Of a stretch of DNA of 64,000 bases, positions 28,911-38,029 are shown piece by piece. The notes under the pieces were generated by a model, which saw only the letters and a list, made by a program, of their open reading frames with translations, was not told the DNA's origin and did no database searches. The translations under genes were made by a program, and so were the position numbers. The stretch covers positions 497,805-561,804 of the forward strand of contig NZ_PYGC01000001.1 of assembly GCF_003014495.1 (NCBI RefSeq), in the 5' to 3' direction. The stretch is from Prolixibacter denitrificans. Lineage in GTDB: Bacteria > Bacteroidota > Bacteroidia > Bacteroidales > Prolixibacteraceae. Numbering within the stretch: position 1 is the first letter of the stretch; each line of letters opens with the position of its first letter.

Positions 28911-31332
28911 CCGAATTATTAGATTAGTCATCACCGGGTGGACCTTATTGCTTGCCCTACCGTTGCATGCCCAAACTATCTCCGGACGGGTGTTCGATGA
29001 AGAAACGGGTGAACCCCTTCCTTTTGTCAATATCGTGTACAATTCCCGGCAGGAAGGAACGGTAAGCAACATCGACGGCTACTTCACCGTCCCTTCCGCG
29101 AAAGCGGCCTACCTTCGGGTGAGTTACATGGGCTACCGCACGCAGTATCTCGACAAACAGCATTTGCTGCAAAAGCCTCTGATTATTCGCTTACTGCCAG
29201 CCGAAATCCAATTACAAGCTGTAAATGTCTTTCCCGGAAAGAATCCGGCTGAGACCATTATGGAGAAAGTTCTTCGTAACCGGAAACAAAACGATCCTGA
29301 TGATTTGAATGGATATCGCTACACCGCTTACAATCGTTTCTGGATTACGACCGAACCAACAAAAAAAACACTGTTCCCGACTGACACAACAGCCATTCGG
29401 TTACTTCAACGATCGAAAAAACAACACCTCTTTTTGATAGAAACCGTTAGCCGGAAAAATGCCGAAAAGCCAAATCGCGAGCACGAAGAGATTTTACAAT
29501 CCCGTGTATCCGGAATTCAGAATCCGTCATTCATGCTGCTGGCTACACAGTTGCAGTCTTTTTCCGTTTACCGGAATCAATTCCAACTGCTCAACCAGGA
29601 GTTCCTATCACCGCTTAGCCGGAATGCCATCCGGAATTACCTATTCCTGCTGCGCGATACACTCTATTCACCGGAAGGTGACTCTCTTTTCGTGATTTCC
29701 TTTCAGCCGAGGAAAAACAGGAACTTCAACGGAATGACCGGAACGCTGCACATCAACAGCAATGGCTACGCCGTCGAAACATTTCTTTCACGACCGGCAC
29801 ATTTAGAGAAAGGCACGCCGGAAATCAACATCCGCCAAAAATATAACCGCCTGCCTGATGGACACTGGTTCCCACTGGAACTGGACACTGAACTGAAATT
29901 CCATCTGAACGAATTGCCCGGCGCCAAATCGTCGGACAGTACGCTAAACAAAGTACAGCTGGTCGGGAAAAGCCGAACCTACCTGATGCAGCGGGAGGCA
30001 AACCCCGTTTTTACAGCGAAGGACTTCCCGAAGAATGCTGTTACCTTTTCAGGAGACAAACAACCGCTTCCGGCCAATTTGCAGCAATTCCGGGAAAGTC
30101 ATACCAGTCCGCTCGACGCCGAGACGTACCGGGTAATCGACAGCCTGGGACGGGCGAGCCATTTGGAGCAAAAATTGCAAACCTTCAAATCCGTCATCAA
30201 TGGAAAAGTACCGCTGGGACCGATCGACTGGGACTGGAAACGACTGGTGAGTTACAACCGTTACGAAGGCCTCAAGCTCGGCCTTGGGCTCGAAACCAAT
30301 TCCGGGCTTTCCCGCTATTTCAGCATTGGAGGATACGGAACGTACGGTTTTCAGGATAAAAAAATACGCCATGGAGAGTGGCTGAACCTGTTTCCATCCG
30401 GCTACCGTGATTTGCGATTGCAGTTCAGCTACCAGGATGAAAACATGGAAATCGGCGGCAATGATTTTCTGGAAAAGCGGGATTTGTTTCAACCGGAATT
30501 TTTTCGCGACCTCCTCATACGACACATGTATGCCACCCGTCGCTATTCGGCTAAATTTCTGTTCCGACCTTTGCAAACATTAAAAATTCAGCTGACTGGT
30601 GACGCTTCCGACAACCGCTTCAGCGTGATTGGAGCTGATTCCGTTCAGAAATATAAACTCAGTCGCGTTGGTATTCAGTTAAGGTTTGCTCCGGGCGAAA
30701 AAACCTACAAAGCACCCGACGGCATCTATACTTTCAAGCCGGCAGCAAGTGAGTGGTTCCTGAATGCCTACCGGGGCGTTCCCTGGCTCGACGGGCAACA
30801 CTCATATACCAAACTGGAGCTGAAAGGCCGGATGAAGTTCATGCTGACCCCCTCCGGTGCAACACATCTGACAATTAAAGCGGGAGACGTAACCGGCGAT
30901 GTTCCGTACCCAGAACTGTTCAACGGTAACGGAAGTTACACATCTAACTTTGCGTTACTGGCCCCCTACTCTTTTGCGACCATGCGCATGAATGAGTTCA
31001 TCTCTAACCAATATGCCGCTGTTTTCATCCGGCAAAGTCTGGGCAAACTGTTCATGCATAGCAACACAGGGTTTCACCCGGAAATCCTGCTGGTTCAAAA
31101 TGCCGGAGTTGGAAAACTGGACGACAAGTACCGAAATGCTTACCAACCGTCCGCAGTCGATTTCCGCAAAGGATACCTGGAGTCCGGACTCGAACTGGAC
31201 AACCTGTTACCAACGGGCTTGCTGAGTTATGGTCTGGGTGTTTACTACCGATACGGTCCTTATGCATTGCCAAATAGTTCAGACAACTGGGCATTCAAAA
31301 TCGGGCTGTTCCTGAATTTCCAGAAACAGTAG
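28885..31332 (+). CDS. DUF5686 family outer-membrane protein with carboxypeptidase-like domain
   Basis: An 815-aa protein with a signal peptide (residues 1-30, ends LPLHAQ). A carboxypeptidase-regulatory-like domain (TISGRVFDEETGEPLPFVNIVY, about 31-115) comes next. A long DUF5686 region ends with beta-strand patterns typical of an outer-membrane barrel. Related proteins are very common in Bacteroidota and their role is unknown. There is no plug domain or TonB-box evidence, so it is not called a TonB receptor. It starts inside the end of the membrane-protein gene, which ties it to the sigma unit and makes it a possible regulated target. Confidence 0.83.
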   Translation: MSLTNSKINRIIRLVITGWTLLLALPLHAQTISGRVFDEETGEPLPFVNIVYNSRQEGTVSNIDGYFTVPSAKAAYLRVSYMGYRTQYLDKQHLLQKPLIIRLLPAEIQLQAVNVFPGKNPAETIMEKVLRNRKQNDPDDLNGYRYTAYNRFWITTEPTKKTLFPTDTTAIRLLQRSKKQHLFLIETVSRKNAEKPNREHEEILQSRVSGIQNPSFMLLATQLQSFSVYRNQFQLLNQEFLSPLSRNAIRNYLFLLRDTLYSPEGDSLFVISFQPRKNRNFNGMTGTLHINSNGYAVETFLSRPAHLEKGTPEINIRQKYNRLPDGHWFPLELDTELKFHLNELPGAKSSDSTLNKVQLVGKSRTYLMQREANPVFTAKDFPKNAVTFSGDKQPLPANLQQFRESHTSPLDAETYRVIDSLGRASHLEQKLQTFKSVINGKVPLGPIDWDWKRLVSYNRYEGLKLGLGLETNSGLSRYFSIGGYGTYGFQDKKIRHGEWLNLFPSGYRDLRLQFSYQDENMEIGGNDFLEKRDLFQPEFFRDLLIRHMYATRRYSAKFLFRPLQTLKIQLTGDASDNRFSVIGADSVQKYKLSRVGIQLRFAPGEKTYKAPDGIYTFKPAASEWFLNAYRGVPWLDGQHSYTKLELKGRMKFMLTPSGATHLTIKAGDVTGDVPYPELFNGNGSYTSNFALLAPYSFATMRMNEFISNQYAAVFIRQSLGKLFMHSNTGFHPEILLVQNAGVGKLDDKYRNAYQPSAVDFRKGYLESGLELDNLLPTGLLSYGLGVYYRYGPYALPNSSDNWAFKIGLFLNFQKQ

Positions 31333-31406
31333 TCAGATATATTGTTAAGACAAAATGAATATTCTTCCGGCTACCGATAACCGATGCCGGGATAAAGCGA
31401 TATTAT

Positions 31407-31414
31407 TATCTTTG
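31407..31414 (+). promoter_or_regulatory. -7 box of the era promoter
   Basis: TATCTTTG matches TAnnTTTG. It lies 27 bp before the preferred era ATG and inside the longer open frame starting at 31355, which argues for the shorter start. No -33 element is clear. Confidence 0.55.
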
Positions 31415-31441
31415 TACCAAAATTTTAAGAAGAGTAAACGT

Positions 31442-32326
31442 ATGGGACATAAATCCGGATTTGTCAACATTATCGGAAATCCGAATGTAGGAAAATCAAC
31501 CCTGATGAACGCGATGGTGGGTGAAAAGCTATCCATTATCACGTCGAAGATGCAGACGACGCGTCACCGCATCAAGGGAATTGTGAACGGTGAGGATTTT
31601 CAGATCATCTACTCCGACACGCCCGGTATCCTGAAACCGAATTACAAGTTGCAGGAATCAATGATGAAATTCGTTTCGACGGCTCTCGTCGATGCGGATA
31701 TCATCCTCTATGTCACCGACGTTGTGGAAGATTTCGAGAAAAATAAAGAATACATCGAAAAAATCAGTGAGACGGATGTTCCGGTGCTGGTGCTGGTGAA
31801 TAAAATCGACTTGTCGAACCAGGAACAAGTGGTGGAAAAGATGGAGCGCTGGCGCGAATTGTTGCCAAAGGCCGAAGTGATTCCCATGTCTGCTACTGAG
31901 AACTTCAATACAGATGTTATTTTCGATCGTATCCTGCAATTGTTACCTGAAGGCCCTCCTTTCTTCCCAAAGGATGAACTGACCGACCGGAACGAACGCT
32001 TCTTCACGCAGGAGATTATTCGTGAGAAAATACTGTTGAACTATCAGAAAGAGGTTCCTTACTCGGTGGAAATCGAAGTAGAGTCATTCAAGGACGAAGA
32101 AAAAATTCTCCGCATTGACGCCGTGATTTATGTAGCCCGCGACAGTCAGAAGGGAATCATCATCGGGCACCAGGGGAAAGCCTTGAAAAAAGTGGGAACC
32201 GAGGCCCGCAAGGACATGGAAGAATTCTTCGGGAAAAAAGTATTTTTGCAGCTTTACGTGAAAGTCGCCAAAGAGTGGCGCGACAAAGAGAACATGCTGA
32301 GAAACTTCGGATACGAGTTTCAATAA
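31442..32326 (+). CDS. era: Ribosome assembly GTPase Era
   Basis: A 294-aa GTPase that binds 16S rRNA during 30S maturation. G1 is [12 protein letters not shown], the switch region has TTRHRIKGI, G3 DTPG, G4 NKID. A C-terminal KH domain holds IIGHQGKALKKVG. The frame opens at 31355, but the ATG at 31442 starts the family N-terminus (MGHKSGFVNIIGNPN), and the -7 box at 31407 lies within the extension. der follows after 16 bp. Confidence 0.97.
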   Translation: MGHKSGFVNIIGNPNVGKSTLMNAMVGEKLSIITSKMQTTRHRIKGIVNGEDFQIIYSDTPGILKPNYKLQESMMKFVSTALVDADIILYVTDVVEDFEKNKEYIEKISETDVPVLVLVNKIDLSNQEQVVEKMERWRELLPKAEVIPMSATENFNTDVIFDRILQLLPEGPPFFPKDELTDRNERFFTQEIIREKILLNYQKEVPYSVEIEVESFKDEEKILRIDAVIYVARDSQKGIIIGHQGKALKKVGTEARKDMEEFFGKKVFLQLYVKVAKEWRDKENMLRNFGYEFQ

Positions 32327-32342
32327 ACAGGAAGACCATTAA

Positions 32343-33650
32343 ATGAGCAATATAGTAGCTATAGTTGGACGGCCCAACGTGGGAAAATCGACCCTTTTTA
32401 ACCGATTGACCGAATCACGGAAGGCCATTGTGGATGATGAATCTGGCGTAACCCGCGACCGTCTTTACGGTAAGGTGCTGTGGAATGGCGTGGAGTTTTC
32501 GCTCATCGATACCGGAGGTTATGTTTCCGGCTCCGATGATATTTTTGAAGAGAGCATCCGCGAACAGGTGCATGTGGCCATCGAAGAGGCTGATGTCATC
32601 ATGTTTGTGGTAGATGTGGAAGCCGGCATTACCGATTTGGATGAGTCGGTAGCACAAATGCTTCGTCGGGTAAGTAAAAAGGTGGTTCTGGTGGCCAATA
32701 AAGTCGATAATCACCAACGTGCTCTCGAGGCGGCAGAGTTCTATGCACTCGGTCTGGATGAAGTATATACTGTTTCATCCGTGAATGGTTCCGGAACCGG
32801 AGACCTGCTCGATGCAGTAGTGAATATCCTGCCGAAAGATGCAGAAGATGAGGAAGAGGAAACTATTCCCAAAATTGCGATCGTTGGACGACCCAACGTA
32901 GGAAAATCATCGACCATCAACACACTTGTCGGGGAAGAGCGCCATATTGTTACAGACATTGCCGGAACCACCCGCGATTCTGTTTCACAGCGTTACAACA
33001 AGTTCGGCTACGACTTTATTCTCATCGATACGGCCGGATTGCGGAAGAAGAAAAATGTACGGGAAGATCTCGAATTCTATTCCGTGCTTCGTTCCGTCCG
33101 CACCATCGAAGATGCCGATGTATGTATTCTCCTGCTCGATGCTACGCGGGGTGTGGAAGGTCAGGATGTCAATATCTTCAACCTGATTGCCCGGAATAAA
33201 AAAGGGGTAGTGGTCGCTGTAAACAAATGGGACCTGATTGAAAAGGATAACCACACGATGGAGCAATTCCGCCGGAAAGTTCTGGAGCGTTTTGAACCGT
33301 ATACCGACATCCCGATTGTATTCACGTCGGCAGTCACCAAGCAGCGTATCTTCAAAGCACTCGAAGAAGCTCTGCATGTGTACGACAACCGGACACAACG
33401 CATTCCCACTTCAAAATTGAACGATGTTATGCTGAAAGCCATCGAGGCTTATCCGCCGCCAGCTTACAAAGGAAAATACATTCGCATTAAATATGTAACC
33501 CAGCTTCCGACTTATTCTCCGGCCTTTGCGTTCTACTGCAACTTGCCGCAATATGTTCGCGACCCGTACAAACGGTACCTGGAAAATAAAATCAGGGAAA
33601 ACTTTGATTTCACCGGAGTCCCGATTCAGATATTTATGCGAAAAAAATAG
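32343..33650 (+). CDS. der: Ribosome assembly GTPase Der (EngA)
   Basis: A 435-aa double GTPase needed for 50S subunit assembly. Domain 1 begins [12 protein letters not shown] with DTGG and NKVD. Domain 2 begins [12 protein letters not shown] near residue 182 with DTAG and NKWD. A KH-like C-terminal domain ends [13 protein letters not shown]. It is the second gene of the era-der operon, and an HNH-like gene begins 9 bp after its stop. The coding sequence is intact with no intron or intein. Confidence 0.98.
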   Translation: MSNIVAIVGRPNVGKSTLFNRLTESRKAIVDDESGVTRDRLYGKVLWNGVEFSLIDTGGYVSGSDDIFEESIREQVHVAIEEADVIMFVVDVEAGITDLDESVAQMLRRVSKKVVLVANKVDNHQRALEAAEFYALGLDEVYTVSSVNGSGTGDLLDAVVNILPKDAEDEEEETIPKIAIVGRPNVGKSSTINTLVGEERHIVTDIAGTTRDSVSQRYNKFGYDFILIDTAGLRKKKNVREDLEFYSVLRSVRTIEDADVCILLLDATRGVEGQDVNIFNLIARNKKGVVVAVNKWDLIEKDNHTMEQFRRKVLERFEPYTDIPIVFTSAVTKQRIFKALEEALHVYDNRTQRIPTSKLNDVMLKAIEAYPPPAYKGKYIRIKYVTQLPTYSPAFAFYCNLPQYVRDPYKRYLENKIRENFDFTGVPIQIFMRKK

Positions 33651-33659
33651 CGGTAAATC

Positions 33660-34274
33660 ATGATTAAAAACTATCCCGGCGAAAAGTGGAAAGAGATAAA
33701 CATGGATGAGGGCGCCCTCCGCATGCGTTATGCCATTTCCAGTTACGGCAGGATAGCCAGTTTTACTGAATCGCTGAAAAACGATGGAGAACTGCGAAAA
33801 GGCGGATTGATTGGTGGTTATCCATCACTTCCGCTTCGCCCTTTCGGGAAACCCAAAACATTTTACATCCATAAACTGGTTGGCGAATATTTCCTGGAAG
33901 AAACTCGTGATGGAAAAACACACATTATCCATCTCGATTACAACAAACAGAATAACCACATCGACAATCTGCGGTGGGCGACTAAATCTGAAATGATCGC
34001 TCATCAACAGGCCAATCCGGCCGTGCTGGAAGGACGGGAAAAGAAGAAAGCCCGGAAAACTCAAAAGGGACACAAACTGACTTCCACGCAGGTGTTGCTC
34101 ATCAAAAAGAAGATTTTCGATCCGAACCGAAAAACCCGCATGAAGATGATCGCCAAACAATTTGGCATCAGTGAGATGCAGCTCTATCGCATCAAGTCGG
34201 GAGAAAACTGGGGACACGTAAAGGAAGATGAGAGCCGGATTAACGAAGACAAAAAAGGAACGGAGGCACAATGA
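33660..34274 (+). CDS. NUMOD4/HNH-like protein with C-terminal helix-turn-helix
   Basis: A 204-aa protein arranged like a homing endonuclease. NUMOD4-type motif at about 8-35 (GEKWKEINMDEGALRMRYAIS, then YGRIASF). HNH_3-like core at about 86-110 (IIHLDYNKQNNHIDNLRW). The C-terminal helix-turn-helix is at about 140-190 (IAKQFGISEMQLYRIKSGENW). The catalytic-type His is kept, but the usual preceding D or H is Ile, so nuclease activity is uncertain. It is not inside an intron or intein. It sits 9 bp after der and overlaps the next gene by 4 bp (ATGA), as in a settled operon. It could be a domesticated DNA-binding protein. Confidence 0.72.
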   Translation: MIKNYPGEKWKEINMDEGALRMRYAISSYGRIASFTESLKNDGELRKGGLIGGYPSLPLRPFGKPKTFYIHKLVGEYFLEETRDGKTHIIHLDYNKQNNHIDNLRWATKSEMIAHQQANPAVLEGREKKKARKTQKGHKLTSTQVLLIKKKIFDPNRKTRMKMIAKQFGISEMQLYRIKSGENWGHVKEDESRINEDKKGTEAQ

Positions 34275-34933
34275 GAAAATTCGTCGCCGCCATATTTTTC
34301 CTTCTGTTGATTCCTGTTGTTTCGCAGGCTCGAGGGCAAAATTCCGTGCATAAGAATGGAAAAGATTCCAGAATGCTGCACACGGAAAAGAAACATCAAA
34401 AATTCAAGTCGGTTGACGAACTACCGCTCACCTACCGCAAAGCAGCCCGGATTGCACTCAGCTATTATCCCGAACTGAAAAACACCCGCATCATTTTCCG
34501 GGAAAAGAACATCAAAACAACGATGGCTACCCGGCCACGGATGGACTTTCTGTTTCACGGTAAAGGGAAACGGGTATACTGTATTTTTCTCGATACCAAG
34601 GTAAAAAATGAAGATGGCCTCTTACCTTCTGAGGTACCGTTTCATGCCCTGGTTGGTCTGTTTGGTCATGAGCTGGCACACATCATCGATTACAAACATA
34701 AAAGTGCCATCGGTATTGTAACTACCGGAATTCGTTACATGGGGCATCACTACCGTGAAGAACTGGAGAATGCAACCGACCGGGAAACCATTTCACGCGG
34801 CCTAGGCTGGCAATTGTATGACTGGTCGGAGTTTGTATTGGAAGCACCGGATGTGTCGGAAAAATACAGGGAATACAAAGAGAAGTATTACTATGATCCG
34901 GCTCAACTAAAGAAGATCATCCGGCGTCAGTAA
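34271..34933 (+). CDS. Secreted HExxH zinc metallopeptidase-like protein
   Basis: A 220-aa protein with a signal peptide (MRKFVAAIFFLLLIPVVSQARG). The zinc motif HELAH (H133, E134, H137) is in GLFGHELAHIIDYK. A downstream E166-x-x-x-D170 in REELENATDRE fits a gluzincin-type third ligand. It is probably an exported peptidase of unknown substrate. No pro-domain is evident. It overlaps the HNH-like gene by 4 bp and ends the era-der transcript unit. Confidence 0.75.
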   Translation: MRKFVAAIFFLLLIPVVSQARGQNSVHKNGKDSRMLHTEKKHQKFKSVDELPLTYRKAARIALSYYPELKNTRIIFREKNIKTTMATRPRMDFLFHGKGKRVYCIFLDTKVKNEDGLLPSEVPFHALVGLFGHELAHIIDYKHKSAIGIVTTGIRYMGHHYREELENATDRETISRGLGWQLYDWSEFVLEAPDVSEKYREYKEKYYYDPAQLKKIIRRQ

Positions 34934-35079
34934 TTCCACCCTAAACCGCGCTATCTTCAGTGTTGAATGTTTCACAAACATCCTGAGCCTACCTCTTTTT
35001 CCCCTGCCTTTCGTTAACATTTCAGCAATTCTACTGTTAGTTTTCATAGAAGACATCAAATATTAAATGATTAAATCAT

Positions 35080-35913
35080 ATGGATATTACTGATTTACAA
35101 GGAACCGTTACGTTGAGTAACAAAGTGGAAATGCCCTATTTCGGATTGGGTGTTTTCCAGTCGGAAGAAGGTGAAGAAGTAATGAACGCGGTGAAGTGGG
35201 CTATCGAAGCTGGTTATCGCCATGTAGATACGGCAGCGTTGTACCGCAACGAAAAAGGCGTGGGACAGGCTATCCGCGAAAGCGGTATCGATAGGAAGGA
35301 AATGTTTGTTACTTCTAAGGTCTGGAACTCCGACCAGGGATACGACCAAACATTGAAAGCTTTTGACACCAGCATGAACAAGTTGGGCTTCGATTACCTT
35401 GACCTGTACCTGGTTCACTGGCCGGTGAGCGGAAAGTACAAGGACACCTGGAAAGCGCTCGAAAAACTATACAAGGACGGGAAAGTGCGCGCGATTGGTG
35501 TTTCCAACTTCATGCAACATCACCTCGAAGATTTGATGCAGGATGCGGAAATCATGCCGATGGTCAACCAGGTGGAATTTCACCCAAGGTTAGTGCAACA
35601 GGAACTGGTTGATTTCTGCCTGAAAAATAATATCCGCCACGAAGCATGGAGTCCGCTGATGCAGGGGAAAGTGCTGGACCTGCCCCAAATTAAAGCCATC
35701 GCAGAGAAGTACGGAAAAAGTACAGCCCAAGTGATTTTACGCTGGGACCTGCAGAAAGGAGTAATCACCATTCCGAAATCGGTCCACAAGGAACGCATTG
35801 TTAGTAATGCCGATATTTTCGATTTCTCGCTGACTGATGAAGAGATGAAAACACTCGATAGCCTGGACAAAGGTGAACGCAATGGCCCCGACCCAAACAA
35901 TTTTGATTTTTAA
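35080..35913 (+). CDS. Aldo/keto reductase
   Basis: A 277-aa NADPH-dependent (beta/alpha)8-barrel reductase of the 2,5-diketo-D-gluconate reductase type. The catalytic tetrad is readable: Asp and Tyr in HVDTAALYRNEKGVG, Lys in FVTSKVWN, and His in DLYLVHWP. The nucleotide-binding end has ITIPKSVHKERIVSNADIF. The natural substrate is unknown. Single gene with its own terminator. A short inverted repeat (35067-35079) abuts the ATG. Confidence 0.94.
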   Translation: MDITDLQGTVTLSNKVEMPYFGLGVFQSEEGEEVMNAVKWAIEAGYRHVDTAALYRNEKGVGQAIRESGIDRKEMFVTSKVWNSDQGYDQTLKAFDTSMNKLGFDYLDLYLVHWPVSGKYKDTWKALEKLYKDGKVRAIGVSNFMQHHLEDLMQDAEIMPMVNQVEFHPRLVQQELVDFCLKNNIRHEAWSPLMQGKVLDLPQIKAIAEKYGKSTAQVILRWDLQKGVITIPKSVHKERIVSNADIFDFSLTDEEMKTLDSLDKGERNGPDPNNFDF

Positions 35914-35926
35914 AGCACCGAATTTC

Positions 35927-35956
35927 AAAGGTCACTCGGGATAGTGGCCTTTTTTC
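35927..35956 (+). terminator. Aldo/keto reductase terminator
   Basis: Arms 35927-35936 and 35943-35952 pair with one G-U around a 6-nt loop and run into a T-rich tract. The hairpin is 14 bp past the stop codon. Confidence 0.8.
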
Positions 35957-36074
35957 TCTCTTTTCATTGCGCCTGATAAAACATAACAGCGTCCTCAATC
36001 TCTCTTAATTGTTATGATTTGCCGTCTTCCCAAATATGATTGGCAATTCGCTCATATTTAATGAAAAATCGTTG

Positions 36075-36110
36075 TACATTTGCCCGACTTTTCCCGATAG
36101 GTTGGAAAAG
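36075..36110 (+). promoter_or_regulatory. DEAD-box helicase promoter and 5' leader hairpin
   Basis: TACATTTG (36075-36082) matches the -7 consensus. The implied transcript starts near 36088, and its first bases form a hairpin with arms 36088-36094 and 36104-36110 around a 9-nt loop. The leader to the ATG is about 90 nt. A 5' stem may control stability or translation (inference). Confidence 0.5.
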
Positions 36111-36180
36111 AGTTAATGATTTGTGGCAGACTTGGTTTAACGGTTCGATTAAAGCGGGAAGGCCCAATTAAAATTTTTAC

Positions 36181-37914
36181 ATGATACAATTTGAAGAAAT
36201 GGGCCTGGACCCCCGGATTATCAAAGGGATCCAAGAACTGGGATTTGAAGAACCCTCTCCGATTCAGGAGAAAATTATTCCACACTATTTACAGTCACCC
36301 GGCGATATGGTTGGTCTTGCACAGACCGGAACCGGTAAAACCGCTGCTTTTGGACTACCGGTATTGCAGAGCATCGACACCGATGTGAAAGTGCCCCAGG
36401 TACTGATTTTAAGTCCAACCCGTGAGTTGTGCGTACAGATAGCCCGCGAAATGGAGCTTTACGCGAAATACCTTCCGAAGGTGGATATTGTTTCGGTATA
36501 TGGTGGTGCTGCCATCGAGCCGCAAATTCGTGCGTTGAAGAAGGGACCGCAGATTATTACAGCGACCCCCGGACGTATGCACGACATGGTTCGCAGGCGA
36601 AAAGTCGATCTGTCAAGCATTGATATTTTGGTTCTCGACGAAGCAGACGAAATGCTGAACATGGGCTTCCAGGAAGATTTGGATGCCATTCTGGCTGGAA
36701 CACCGTCAACCAAGCACACGTTGCTCTTCTCGGCCACGATGCCGAAAGAGGTCGCAACTATTGCGAAGAAATACATGACTTCGCCGGTGGAAATCACGGT
36801 AGGAAAGAAAAATGCAGGCGCCGATAATGTAAATCACATCTATCATATGGTGCATGCCCGCGACCGTTATGCGGCGCTCAAACGGGTCATGGATTTCCAT
36901 CCTGATATTTACGGCATCGTATTTTGTCGTACCCGGATGGAGACCAAAGATGTGGCAGCCAAGCTAATTCAGGATAATTACAGCGCCGAAGCCCTGCATG
37001 GAGATTTGTCTCAAGCACAGCGCGATTTCGTGATGGAGAAATTCCGCACACGCGGCGTGCAAATGCTGGTTGCTACTGATGTGGCCGCCCGCGGACTGGA
37101 TGTGAATCATTTGACTCACGTTATCAACTATAATTTACCGGACGATACCGAGAATTATACGCACCGAAGCGGTCGTACCGGTCGTGCCGGACGCTCCGGG
37201 ACTTCCATCTCCATCATTCATATGAAGGAGCAGGGAAAAATCCGGATGATTGAGAAAACCATCGGTAAGAAATTCGAGAAAAAACCGGTTCCTGGCGGAG
37301 AAGCTATCTGTGAGCGACAGCTGTTGCATTACATCGACCGCGTGGCCGAAACAGAAGTGGACGACTCCCAGATTGAAGGGTACATGTCGGCCATTCACGA
37401 GAAACTGGAAGGACTCACCCGCGAAGAGCTTATCAAGCATTTCGTGTCGATGGAGTTCAACCAGCTGTTAAAATACTACCGTGAAACCGATGATTTGAAT
37501 GCGGTAGAAGCTCCGGCAGGAAGAGAAGGTCGGGACGGCAGACAACGCAACAAGCGGGATAACCACAACGAAAAGAATATCCCGATGACCCGTTTCCATA
37601 TCAATATCGGAAGCAAAAAAGGATTGAGTCCGAAAGATTTGATCGCCATTGCTGTAAGGGCCACCGGGAAACGTAACCTGGAAGTAGGCCGCATCGATTT
37701 GCTCCGCAACTTCTCGTTCGTGGAAATCGACAGCACACAGGCCGGTTCATTTGTTCAACAGGCTAAAAAGCTGACCTTCGACGGTATTCCAGTCGTGGCT
37801 ACCGAATCGGACGAGCGCCCCCAACAGAAGCAACGCTTCAATGGTGACCGGCGTGGCAGAAGCGGAGGCGGAGGTGATTTCCGCAAAAGAAACGACCGAA
37901 AAAGAAGACGCTAA
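36181..37914 (+). CDS. DEAD-box RNA helicase with DbpA-like RNA-binding domain
   Basis: A 577-aa ATP-dependent RNA helicase. Q motif PSPIQEKIIP, Walker A AQTGTGKT, PTRELCVQIA, VLDEADEML, SATMPKE, and motif VI HRSGRTGRAGRSG. Residues about 465-545 hold a DbpA/CsdA-type RNA-binding domain (FHINIGSKKGLSPKDLIAIA). The tail is Arg/Gly-rich (RRGRSGGGGDFRKRNDRKRRR). Likely roles are ribosome assembly or cold-time RNA unwinding. The leader with a 5' hairpin suggests post-transcriptional control. Confidence 0.96.
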   Translation: MIQFEEMGLDPRIIKGIQELGFEEPSPIQEKIIPHYLQSPGDMVGLAQTGTGKTAAFGLPVLQSIDTDVKVPQVLILSPTRELCVQIAREMELYAKYLPKVDIVSVYGGAAIEPQIRALKKGPQIITATPGRMHDMVRRRKVDLSSIDILVLDEADEMLNMGFQEDLDAILAGTPSTKHTLLFSATMPKEVATIAKKYMTSPVEITVGKKNAGADNVNHIYHMVHARDRYAALKRVMDFHPDIYGIVFCRTRMETKDVAAKLIQDNYSAEALHGDLSQAQRDFVMEKFRTRGVQMLVATDVAARGLDVNHLTHVINYNLPDDTENYTHRSGRTGRAGRSGTSISIIHMKEQGKIRMIEKTIGKKFEKKPVPGGEAICERQLLHYIDRVAETEVDDSQIEGYMSAIHEKLEGLTREELIKHFVSMEFNQLLKYYRETDDLNAVEAPAGREGRDGRQRNKRDNHNEKNIPMTRFHINIGSKKGLSPKDLIAIAVRATGKRNLEVGRIDLLRNFSFVEIDSTQAGSFVQQAKKLTFDGIPVVATESDERPQQKQRFNGDRRGRSGGGGDFRKRNDRKRRR

Positions 37915-37933
37915 ATCGTCTTATCATCATACC

Positions 37934-37964
37934 AAACCCGGAAATATTTTCCGGGTTTCTTTTT
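37934..37964 (+). terminator. Helicase terminator
   Basis: A perfect 11-bp inverted repeat (37934-37944 and 37948-37958) with a 3-nt loop is followed by CTTTTT. Very strong. Confidence 0.92.
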
Positions 37965-37999
37965 GCCAAAAAGAAAAGCCCCACCAATTATGGCAGGGC
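37965..37999 (-). terminator. Terminator of the DUF4252/sigma cluster
   Basis: Arms 37978-37986 and 37991-37999 pair over 9 bp (two G-U) with a 4-nt loop. They are followed on the minus strand by a T-rich tract. It is back to back with the helicase terminator. Confidence 0.75.
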
Positions 38000-38029
38000 C
38001 TTCTTACTGTTTGTTGATTTTATCAAGGC

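Noticed and set aside
33660-34274. HNH-like gene as part of an intron or intein
   Set aside because: der and the following gene are both intact and in normal operon spacing. No group I intron or splice junction is visible.
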